This document shows, in pieces, positions 32,355-44,553 of a stretch of DNA of 64,000 nucleotides. Source of the DNA: Blasia pusilla (Eukaryota > Marchantiophyta > Marchantiopsida > Blasiales); assembly GCA_050084515.1 (NCBI GenBank), contig CM114274.1:15500001-15564000 (forward strand), written 5' to 3'. Position numbers and translations under genes: made by a program. The notes beneath the pieces were generated by a model that saw nothing but the letters and a program-made list of their open reading frames with translations, made no database searches and was not told where the DNA came from. Position 1 is the stretch's first letter, and the number at the start of each line of letters is the position of its first letter.

Positions 32355-34396
32355 CTAATCTACAAATATTTGAGTGGATTCCACTTCTTCACTTGGAGAG
32401 GTATATCTATCTAGATTTGCAAACAAGTATATGAAATGAGCAGAATTCTTCCACAATATCACAGACTCAGACAATATCTCCTCAAAATCAGAGGAAGGTC
32501 CTTCTAAGGCAATCCTCAAGACAACATCTAAGTACTTGGTGGTCAACCTATTACGAGATTTAGTCTTCACCATGTTTTGAATGGAAAAAACCCTCTCACA
32601 TATGGCACTACTAACATAATGGACTCCAGCTATATTTTCCAAAATAAAAAAATTGGAAAACTTACATTACAAGGAGGGACTCCAACTTACCATAGCCCAC
32701 AAGTCTGTGAAATTGCGATCCTTCCACTCAATGGTAGCCATCAATTTAAAAGACTAAAACTCTTGCTTAATAATTGGAGGATTAATGACAAGTGGTTGCA
32801 ACTGACCCCGTAATGGCAATTGAGCTCCAAAAAAACCACACAAGTCATCTAAATATTTACACCCCCAATTCAATCGCACTTTTTGAGAAGGCATGTGTAG
32901 AGGATTGAGGATTCTCATTGAACCAATGACGTTATCTCGAAATTGTTTATGTAAAGCTGCACACACACTTTCAACAAACCTTTTGTGAAAGAACAAGGCA
33001 GCCTCTAAGTCCCTTCCTCTATGATCTCGAGGCATATTGATACTATGAAATTTTTTTCCCCTAATCTCAGAATGTAAACGACAAAGATAACCACCAAGTG
33101 GCCCAAAGTCAAGAAGTAAATGATAACCTGTATCTTCAGAGAAGGTTGAAGCCTTCAAGTCATGAGTTTCCATAACAAAATTCATGGTTATCCTAGCTAT
33201 CTCAAAATTGACAATGCTCCCTATAGTGCTAACATCCACAAACTTGTATTGAAATATCTTACTCACATTTGCAAGCATGGAAAGAATGTCAATAAAAAAA
33301 TACAATTGATAGATCATTTGGAATGATCTCAACCTTTGAATAAATTCACTGCATTCCCATCATCCTTTGAAGGGGAAATATCTCTAAAGTATGTCAATAC
33401 TCATTCTAAAGAATCACACAATGTGGTCACAGTTGCCAACGGGATAACCATCGAATCTTGTGGTATCTCTTCATGACTTGCTGGGAGTCATTGAACTTTT
33501 CCTGCAAAGATGCTAGAATTGTCTTCCTCTTGGAAGACCTTCTAAAGTAACTAGCTACAACATTGAGAATTGAGCCTACTTCAGAGGATACTAACTTGCA
33601 ATAAGGAGGTTTTGTAGAAGAAAAAGCAGCCAGATTTGTTCTATGGGCTACACAATGAACTGAAAGAATGTAATGGTTTACCTTTTGCCTCATTTGGGAG
33701 GCTACCCTGGTCTGATTACGTACCATTGTTGATGCACCATATAAACCAAATGCTATCATTTTGGAGAATTCCAACCATCCATCTTTGATTAGTTGTAGCA
33801 AGGTTTTAGTAATAGCATTAGAACATTTTGATTCACAACGAAGTAATCCTAGAAAACAACATTATGCCTGCCCCTCTCCAATGAAAGTGGCGAAAACGAC
33901 CAAATACCCTATTGCAGATATATCTGTTCACTCATCAATCATAATTCCAAAGAAAGGAGAGGCTTGAACTCTAGCAAGAGTTCTTCTATGCAGAACTTGG
34001 CTAATGAAATAAGACATTTCACTACAAATATTTTCATCTTGGTATAAGTCTCTATTAATGGGAGCATTGACAAAAATCAGCAACTTATAGAGATTGTGAA
34101 ATTTCAGAAATGGCATAGCCTCCTTTGCAAGGAAGTTTGTGCACTTAAACAATATCATCAAAGCGACTTTGTGAAGTTTGGTTGGTTGTAGAAATGGCAT
34201 TTGCCATCGACTTCTTACTCCCATTTGTAGCCCATACAAGCTTAATGTGCTCGTTGGACTTTGCATGGTCGGTAAAGGCTGAAACCTTGCAATTAATTGC
34301 TCCATCTCTGGCAAAGACAATCTTCCCCTTCCCCTTTCTATAAATTGTACAACATATTCTTCCAAGCGCTGGTTCAAAATCAATCCAACCAAACAT
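32355..34396 (-). pseudogene. hAT-family transposase, ZNF862-like
   Basis: Minus-strand pieces in order: a TTF/BED-type zinc-finger region (MFGWIDFEPALGRICCTIYR, SAFTDHAKSNEHIKL) 34396-34145; the start of the catalytic core FFGIMIDE at about 33950; GLYGASTMVRN and HYILSVHCVAHRTNLAAFSS, MKRYHKIRWLSRWQ (33801-33427); a large helical insertion (VSTIGSIVNFEI, LLDFGPLGGYLCRLHSEIRG, KFHSINMPRDHRGRDLEAAL, 33332-32754); and the hAT dimerisation end (CERVFSIQNMVKTKSRNRL, VVLRIALEG, 32642-32355). Segments are in different frames: a shift at 34145, a stop right after IDE at about 33928, gaps at 33427-33332 and 32754-32642. That matches plant ZNF862-like hAT proteins, here broken by several stops and shifts. 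Terminal inverted repeats were not located. Confidence 0.85.
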
Positions 34397-34409
34397 TGAA
34401 TACCATACA

Positions 34410-35734
34410 TCCTTCCACGCTACAAGAACTTTTTCACATATAGTTGCACTGCTTCTTGATGGAGGCTACTCGTCTCTTTCATCACATGAGCCAGAAAATG
34501 CGATAAAGTTAGGCCCATCATTTGTGCGTTCGTTACCTAGGAACGCAATCATTGTCTTCTCTCTCTCGGCTATGTGCACTTCTGAGCAACTACCTACCCA
34601 ATGTCTAAATTGATCTAGACTAAAATCTGTAAACTTGTCAAACCTAAACCTGAAAGTAAACCCAGCAGCAAGGAAAGTTAATAAAATGATTTGGCTCATT
34701 GGATGAAGAGTGCAGCTTAGCAGAGCAACGGCAATCCAAAACTCAGAAACAAAACATGAAAGCCTGAGGCTACAATACGAGATACGGTGGGGAGTGGGCG
34801 CAGTACAATGCATCAAGGAAATCCAGTAGCATACAAACAAATGCAGTGGAGAGCCCCGCTATAATTTCCGGCCTACAAATAATCCATACCTACCCCAAAT
34901 ATTCCTAGAGAGTCCCAAACCCGCCCCAAATATGCGTAGAGATCGAGCCCCAAATCCACCCCAAAATTTTGTGGAAAGCCCCAAAGATTCGATGTTGGAA
35001 GTGTGGAAATACAGAGTGACCCTAAACCAAGCAAGCAAAGCAAAGTAAGAGCGGTTGAAGCAAAGCAACCGGCGCGTTCAATGGAAGTGTGGCACCGTAG
35101 TGCGGATCAAGATTTCAAGACTCCAAGTCCAAGAGCAAAACGAACATGGAAAAGTTCTGATTGGCAATGAGATCTTGAGAGCCTGTGCAACATAAAACAT
35201 GCGCAACGGAATAATGGCAAGTTTTGTGATAGGGCCCGCAACTAAGAGCTAAAACGAAGAAAGCAAGGCCAAGGGCTTGGACTTTGCGACTCTAAGTTCA
35301 GATTTGGAGAACCTACACCTCTGCAAAACAAAGCGCATAGCTGAACAACAGAAGGCCCGCAACTCAGACTCTCGAATCTACAAGGCAGTAGATGGGCATA
35401 ACACATTCAAAATTATAGCCCGCACTTGTAGAAAAAAAAGGAATTGAAAAATAGATAGGGCCTGCAACTCAGATTCCTGAACTCTGGAGAGAGTAAGTGT
35501 GTAGCTCGGAGATATAAGTATGCTACGTGCACTGTGCACCAGGGAAACGAAAAGCTACAAGGAAACAAAAAGTAGCAACGGAGGGCCCTTGTTGCTACCC
35601 TCATAACCAAACGAACACCAAATAGGCGCAAAGTAGAACATCAGAACTCTAGTGGACTCACGCTACGATGATCGCGCTTTGGAGAGGATTTTGGAAAGGT
35701 CTCTTGGAAAAGTCCAAGAGATGAAACGATATCG
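34410..35734. other. Flank of the hAT gene with short internal repeats
   Basis: On the minus strand, about 34885-34995 contains three variants of a TTTGGGGCGGG / TTTGGGGTGGA / TTTGGGGTAGG unit. At 35165-35600 the phrase AGGGCCCGCAACTCAGA or a variant recurs about four times. This could be the subterminal region of the hAT element or its neighbour. No gene recognised. Confidence 0.35.
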
Positions 35735-36848
35735 TGTCAAGAGCCTTTCTTCGAGTAAGGGCAAACCTTCTAGCTGCGGCAGACGCGGTCGATGCAAGAT
35801 GAATTCTCTGAGAAGATCTCCTTTTTCAATATAAAATTATTATGTATACTCTCCATTCTCTCACGATAGATATCACAAATGGAAGTGCCGAGGCGATCAC
35901 TTCTTCGTAACATCGGACCCCGAAATTCCTAACTATGAAATCCCTATAAACTATTTTACGCTTGTATACGAGGAATATAGCACAACTAGTATTAAATCCT
36001 ACTTGAGCAGGCCTATTGACGTCCATGGATTGTTATATAAGGACATACAAAGTACAATCCCATGTCCTTCCATATGTGACGATAGGAAGGATCACCAGAG
36101 TTGGAGATTGAATGACCTAGTTCATGAACGCCTCCCCAAAGTGATAAACTAAATAGCGAGTGAACCAGTGCCTATCTACAAAAAGTATCTTGACATGGTA
36201 TGGATTAAGGAAAGGAAAGTCGGGCACAACTCGTGCTCCATCCCTATCCATGCTTGACAGACATTCTCAACTCTCCTCAAGAATGGGTTTTGGCGGAGTT
36301 ATTCTCCCAAGAGGAGTGATCCACTCTCATCGGAAGAGCAAGCAATCCCAAAGTCCTACACTCAAGAGTGACACGAAAGACTCAAGATGTGGAATAGAAG
36401 GTGATGAACCCTTGAAGGTCCCTCCTCTTTATATACTCACAAGAGACCCAAAAAAGTACGAAATAGAGCTAATCTTATCTTGTGCCATATGGCTTCCTCT
36501 CAAGGCTTAGCCAATCACATTTTGACACAAGTAGATTTCCTCTTATCTCTTCCAAAATATCCTCTTTTAACCACTTGATATTTTCCAAATTACCCCAACT
36601 AACCTAGCCATCAACCAAGCCTACTTTTGCTTTTCATTAAAGCACCAACCTCACTACTTTACTTTTATAAAGTTATATTTTATTTATTACCTCTTTTCTA
36701 AAGTTGGGTCTGCATAAAAGAGGCACCATAAAGAGGTTTAAACATGGGGATTTCCTTTTCCTAAGCTAATTTACTTAATACTTATAAAACTCTATCTAAC
36801 ACTTAACGAGGAAGGAGTTTACACACTGGCTGATTTTACTATACGACA
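35735..36848 (-). mobile_element. Lone LTR, TGTCGTATAG family, inverted copy
   Basis: On the minus strand it starts TGTCGTATAGTAAAATCAGC at 36848 and ends GGCTCTTGACA at 35735 (1,114 bp). It is collinear with 2210-3411 through nearly its whole length, including the TATA region (complement of CTTTATATACTCAC, about 36427-36440). It lacks the ~170-bp duplication present in copy 2. No coding sequence adjoins it and no matching 5-bp target duplication was found. Confidence 0.75.
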
Positions 36849-37345
36849 ACGCGGAACAGAGTTGTGTGTTTCATGCATTTGTGATCATGACCTTGAAAAC
36901 TGGACCAAACGCGAACCAAGACTTGAGTTGAGTTGAGTCTTGGAAGGTTGGTTGCTAGAAAGGTGAGAACCAGTTTTGGACACGATTAGTATTTGGGGAG
37001 TTTGACTGTGTTTTGGAGGAGAGCGATATTGCCAAAGCCCGATGCACTAATTGCTCCGGGCTTAGGGGCTCCCACTAATTGGGAACCCCCAAACGCCCTA
37101 ACCTACCCGTTATCTTCTAACCCACCCGCAAGTCCCTAACTAATTTCTAACCCCAGGATTACCCCGACGTGCTTTCTCCGCCCCCCGTCAATCGACCCTT
37201 CTCCGGGATATTGTGTCGACCAGACCGCCACGGATATCCGTCTACGACATCCCTATGGCATGGTAATGTTCATGAAACTTACATGGGGACCATACCATGT
37301 CCATGATCCCCCCTGTTTACCCATGGCCTCTAACATCGTCCAATG
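36849..37345. other. Spacer, no gene recognised
   Basis: A C-rich stretch (37060-37240) with several CTAACC-type words, then ordinary sequence leading into the 248-bp repeats. No element ends identified. Confidence 0.4.
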
Positions 37346-37348
37346 ACT

Positions 37349-38830
37349 TCGTTCCTTCCGAAGCCCTAAACCCATTTCGGTAAGTTTTTTTTGGGACCAC
37401 TCGTGGAATGGCTTTCCCGCGAAGGAAAGAATGGCTTCCTTCGCACATTGCACCTTCTTCCGTTCATGGCCTTCATTCTTTGCAGCGTTATGGCTAGGGT
37501 TCGTTGTTTCGTGCATTTCTGAGTAGACAACTCCAACTAGCTCCGACTACACACCAAGGGAGGCTGGAGTATTGTTGCATTTGCTGTCAAATTGCGCTCG
37601 GTATCCTTCCGAAGCCCTAAACCCATTTCTGTAAGTTTTTTTTGGGACCACTCGTGGAATGGCTTTCCCGCGAAGGAAAGAATGGCTTCCTTCGCACATT
37701 GCACCTTGTTCGGTTCATGGCCTTCATTCTTTGCAACGTTACGGCTAAGGTTTGTTGTTTCGTGCATTTCAGGTCCGACTAGCTCCGACTACACACCGGA
37801 GGAGGCTGGGCTCCACGAATTGTTGCGTTTGTTGTCAAGTCGCGCTCGGTATCCTTCCGAAGCCCTAAACCCATTTCTGTAAGTTTTTTTTGGGACCACT
37901 CGTGGAATGGCTTTCCCGCGAAGGAAAGAATGGCTTCCTTCGCATATTGCACCTTGTTTGGTTCATGGCCTTAATTCTTTGCAATGTTACGGCTAAGGTT
38001 CGTTGTTTCGTGCATTTCAGGTCCGATTAGCTCGTTTGGGCTCCACAATTGTTGCGTTTGTTGTCAAGTCACGCTCGGTATCCTTCCGAAGCCCTAAACC
38101 CATTTCTGTAAGTTTTTTTTGGGACCACTCGTGGAATGGCTTTCCCGCGAAGGAAAGAATGGCTTCCTTCGCACATTGCACCTTGTTCGGTTCATGGCCT
38201 TCATTCTTTGCAACGTTACGGCTAAGGTTCGTTGTTTCGTGCATTTCAGGTCCGACTAGCTCCGACTACACACCGGAGGAGGCTGGGCTCCACGAATTGT
38301 TGCGTTTGTTGTCAAGTCGCGCTCGGTATCCTTCCGAAGCCCTAAACCCATTTCTGTAAGTTTTTTTTGGGACCACTCGTGGAATGGCTTTCCCGCGAAG
38401 GAAAGAATGGCTTCCTTCGCATATTGCACCTTTTTTGGTTCATGGCCTTAATTCTTTGCAATGTTACGGCTAAGGTTCGTTGTTTCGTGCATTTCAGGTC
38501 CGATTAGCTCCGACTACACACCGGGGGAGGCTGGGCTCCACGAATTGTTGCGTTTGTTGTCAAGTCACGCTCGGTATCCTTCCGAAGCCCTAAACCCATT
38601 TCTGTAAGTTTTTTTTGGGACCACTCGTGGAATGGCTTTCCCGCGAAGGAAAGAATGGCTTCCTTCGCACATTGCACCTTGTTCGGTTCATGGCCTTCAT
38701 TCTTTGCAACGTTACGGCTAAGGTTTGTGCATTTCAGGTCCGATTAGCTCCGACTACACACCGGGGGAGGCTGGAGTATTGGGCACCACGAATTGTTGTG
38801 TTTGCTGTCAAATCGCGCTCGGTATCCTGT
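37349..38830 (+). repeat. ~248-bp tandem repeat with splice-like signals
   Basis: Six units, counted from the phrase TATCCTTCCGAAGCCCTAAA (first unit: GTTCCTTCCGAAGCCC): starts at about 37352, 37602, 37850, 38079, 38327, 38575, with a final partial at 38823. Intervals are 250, 248, 229, 248, 248 and 248 bp; one unit lost about 19 bp. Each unit contains CCCATTTCTGTAAGTTTTTT (donor-like) and TCGTGCATTTCAGGTCCGA (acceptor-like), outlining a 106-nt exon and a ~142-nt intron. 106 is not a multiple of three and joining units brings in a TAG early, so in-frame exon amplification is not supported. Confidence 0.85.
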
Positions 38831-40920
38831 TTGCAAAGGTGAGTGTAGTTGTTTGGACTCTTTTTTCTTCAAATGCCTTCTGTCACACATTGCGGTGATG
38901 CACTCTACAATATGTTCATGAGATGTATGGTCGCTTCTCTGTGTCGTCAGATATTGCTGAACCTCGTTGAAGGCCTTGTCGACGCTGCAAAGAAAGGACG
39001 CTGCGACGGGTATGATATGGTAAGTAGGTTCTTTCATTCTCCAAATGCGGAGCTCCTAGAGGATTGCGAAATTTTAGGGGGGCGAGTTGGAAGTTAGAAC
39101 CGGACAGGTCTTGAGAAAGTGTCCGTCGAGACCAGCACCGATGAACATGGTACGCCGTACGAGAGGACAGCTTTCGGTACAAGCAATCCTTTCACCAAAG
39201 TAACTCCGAAGTAATTAGGCGGATCATTGTTATGGCTGCGCCGAGCATGTTGAAACTTTTCGGCACCGGAGAATACGAATCGAAGTTCGAAGGCCTAATT
39301 CCTTGCCTACCATGTGCACTTTTGGGATACGCTTCATGTACTACTATTTCTGGGCACTTGTTCCCTTCTTCATAATTTGCGATGAATCCAATCTCCCGAC
39401 GCCTGGAATAGATTTGGGGGCCCGGTCAAGAGCTTGAAGAAGTTCTTCAAGCTCAAATAGCTACACGTGATAATAAGCCAACGGTGGTGCTTCGTCCACC
39501 ACTCGCCCCAGATTCAGAGCTTCTCCGATTTCATCACCTCTAGCAGTTAACTTGCGGAAGGAGGGTTCGACGTTTGAACCGAACTGTTTCTTTTCCTATT
39601 TCTAGAACCTTTTCCCACCTGATCCGTGGAGTATCGCAGGGGATGTCGAAGGCTTCGTCTTCTCTGTTCGGATGACCGCCTTTTCCAAAATCCGCTGCTT
39701 CCGTGTTTCCAGCGAGGGCAAATCTGCTCTCGCTGGTCGGTCTGCTGAAAGCGGTGGAGGTTTAGGGTTTAGGAAATTGCTCAAAACTCGGGATTGATTC
39801 AGGTCGGGTTTGATTTTTGGGACAAATCCCTTGCTGAATTGCTGAAAAGTGAGGATTGATTTTTGGGACCGATCCATTCAGCCGATGTTAGTGCTTTGTT
39901 GTTTGTAGAGAGAAAACAGGCTCATCAATTAAATCAGTGGTCGGTCTGCCTTAGAACGAGTGAGAGGCAACCCAGAATTTCTTTCAGAACACTTGGAAGG
40001 GGATTGGGATTGTTGTTGGGAGAGTTTGTTCTATTGTGTAAGCAATATGGAGCTGGGATCACTGCCTCGCAAATAACTCAGATGAAGAATTTAGGACAGC
40101 GGGCAGAGGACTGTGGTGCTACTGTAATATGGTGTAACTACACCCTTACACCATGAATGGCATAATTCATAGAAAAAATTCATTTAAGGCAAATGTTGTG
40201 GATGAATTCAAAGGATGAATGCTGATGACAGAAGACTAGGATGTACAACCTGACAACAATAAGCCAAGGAAAATATCAGGAAGTCCCATTTGCTGTATTC
40301 ATGAAGTTGTGTGTGTCCATGCTGTTTGTGGATGAGAAAGGCCTCAATTAATTGACTTATCTCGCTCCTCGCCACCCACACCGCCATGAGAAATGCAGAA
40401 GGAGATACAACTGTCCTACTGTCTACCTTGAAAACTACTGAGTTGACATCCACATGGTTCCTCAGATGAGTGTGGTTCCAAATCCAGAACTGGGGCTTTC
40501 TTATCTGAGAAACTCCGAGGGCTGAGGCCAACCACAGTTACAATCATGAGCTGATCTAAACCAAACCAATATACAAAAGGATCACCCGTAATATTGCTCT
40601 CTTAAAAAGACAATTTGTATCCGTCCTCCATCCCCTGCATAAGAATATACTACAATACTAATTGAAAATATCTTACAACGCCTAGAATTGACACCTGTTC
40701 ACCACTTCCTCCTGAACCTTCTGATGAGCCACCCATGTCGATCTCTTCATCCGAATCGATGCAATTGACATAATCATAATATGGTAGTACTTGCACAGGT
40801 AAATCAACACTTGCTGTATTCATGAAGTTGTGTGTATCCATGTTGGTTGTGGAATTTATCTTTGTCACAGTGTTATTCCGTCGGGCTACTCTAAGTACCC
40901 TCGTTAGTTTTTGTCATTAG
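38831..40920. other. Gene-like but unassigned region
   Basis: Frames with plausible protein composition but no family I recognise: 38880-39020 (VASLCRQILLNLVEGLVDAA, KKGRCDGYDM, then a donor-like GTAAGT), 39100-39213 (LEKVSVETSTDEHG, YERTAFGTSNPFTKVTPK, stop), 39232-39375 (MAAPSMLKLFGTGEYESKFE, GLIPCLPC) and about 39420-39545 (GPGQELEEVLQAQIATRDNK, PTVVLRPPLAPDSELLR). They might be exons of one gene linked to the 248-bp repeats, or captured fragments. On the minus strand 40531-40208 and 40868-40650 share a repeated phrase (ATTCATGAAGTTGTGTGT). Confidence 0.25.
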
Positions 40921-41296
40921 TAATGGACAGGGGTAGGATCTTTTTGATAGCAAGAATGCAGAATGCTCTGAATAGATATTTTAGTTGTGACCTCTGAATA
41001 CTTGATTGTGAATATGCTTTTATAACACTCATGTACTTGAAAACCTGTGGGGTAGTTCGGATCGAGGTCAAGGATCGCTGAGAATACTGACTCGAGGAAG
41101 CAAGGCGCGATTGGGAACCGGTATGTTTCGTCTATTTCTTTCTCCTTCATAGCATGGATTTGTTATCGGCCTGATGTTTGAGTACTACTCTATTGTTGAA
41201 GTGCTTATGGAAGAGCTTGTGTGGTGTCGGTTTAATCGAGGTCTCGGTATATCTTCCGTCGAGTTCAATCGTGGCGACCACCAAGTATGAATCGAG

Positions 41297-41480
41297 TTGT
41301 GTGGGGTGTTGCTCTTGGGAGAGAACACATATTGGAGATACATAGAGGATGGGGAAAAGTGGATGTGCATGCTTTGTAATCGCATCCTAAAGGCCAAAAA
41401 TAAAACCAAGTGCAATCAACACTTGATTAAAAACCATCCTGACTTGGACGAGGCATTGCTAGTCCCACTAGAAAATCCAG
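41297..41480 (+). CDS. BED-type zinc finger, first recognised exon of the MULE gene
   Basis: Reads [41 protein letters not shown]-x2-C, then H-x4-H after a basic loop, the zinc ligand pattern of BED-type fingers, which bind DNA and are common in transposases. The frame ends at a donor-like CCAG/GTAGGC (41480). No ATG at the start, so the true first exon may lie further left. It precedes the Arg-Glu and proline-repeat exons on the same strand, so I group it with the MULE; the exact splicing to the next exon is not settled. Confidence 0.5.
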
Positions 41481-41521
41481 GTAGGCGCGCCAAGGACCCA
41501 AAGTGATGGGTCGTAAGAGAG

Positions 41522-43520
<1,999 letters not shown>

Positions 43521-44200
43521 GTATGAATGTATGTATGAGTATGCACTCTCTATGTGATTTTGTGATTATGGCAAGAGTCCTTGTTCTCTACCTCCAATTT
43601 TGCTCTCTTATTTTACTTTCAAAATAGCTTAGCATGGATAGTAATGATATTCCTATCTCTGATTTTTTTCTCGTTTTGTCATTGCAGATAGCGTAGATGG
43701 AGATTCCCATATTGGATATGGGAAGCTAGATTCCATAGTCGTTGCCCTATGGTTTTTTAGATACTTCTCTCATGGCAGAAGTATACCCTCGTTAGTTTTT
43801 GTCATTAGCGCTGTAGTTTTTGTACTTCTCGGACCTTACCTGAAAGTAATTTTGTACATAGGCTCTTAAAGAATCTACTACAGGTATACAGTTGGTTCTT
43901 TACTTATACTTAAGTGACAGGCCCCATAGTAGTAGAGTTAGAAGAGGTTTACACAAGTAGGACATGCTACCACTAGGAATGCCACCACCTTGTACAGAAA
44001 GTATTTGATTCTGAATTCAAAGTGGTGGGAGTTCACAAACTTCCATGATTTTTTTTCATACACTGCGTACGATTTGGGCAGCAAGTTCTTGAGGTTCGAG
44101 AGCAATGTAGCACGCAGATTGGAGGGCAATCCAAATGAGTAAAGTTATTCTAAGAAATTCCTGTTCCTTCCCATGCTTAGGAGGAAATCATCACCGAAGC

Positions 44201-44373
44201 ATTCCACATGTCTGATAAACCATTCCAGTTCCCAGAGAAGCCATTCCACCTTTGTAGAAGCCATTCCACAAAACAGAGAAGCCATTCCATGTGAAGGGAA
44301 AGCCATTCCATGTCTATGGGAAGCCATTCCATGACAATGCAAAGCCATTCCATATGTCAGTGAAGACATTCCA
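44201..44373. repeat. Nine ATTCCA motifs phased at 21 bp
   Basis: The word ATTCCA (mostly within GCCATTCCA) begins at 44201, 44222, 44243, 44263, 44284, 44305, 44326, 44347 and 44368: spacings of 21, 21, 20, 21, 21, 21, 21 and 21 bp. The bases between motifs are not conserved. It lies in what I model as the intron 43521-44553. Confidence 0.9.
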
Positions 44374-44553
44374 CTGGTAATGGACAGGGGTAGGATCTGT
44401 TTGAAAGCAGGAATGCAGAATGGGCACCTAATGCAGACTTCTTCACACCTAAAAACCCAATACATGCCATTTGTTAAACCATGTCCAACCAGATTAGTAA
44501 ATGTTTGAATAGCACCTTTTGACACCTGTTCTTTTTGTCTTATTAACATACAG

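Noticed and set aside
37349-38359. In-frame amplified exon coding SSDYTPEEAGLHELLRLLSS
   Set aside because: Unit exon length is 106 nt, and joining donor to acceptor puts TAG in frame at once, so repeated in-frame inclusion is not possible.
39125-39185. GTACGAGAGGACAG resembles the 3' end of large-subunit rRNA (GTACGAGAGGAAC)
   Set aside because: Only about 12 bases agree; flanking sequence does not match rRNA and instead reads as a protein-like frame.
43681-43696. Terminal exon after acceptor at 43687 giving a stop after two codons
   Set aside because: Possible, but splicing 43520 to 44554 keeps phase and leads into MULE coding sequence, so I favour that; mentioned only as an alternative.
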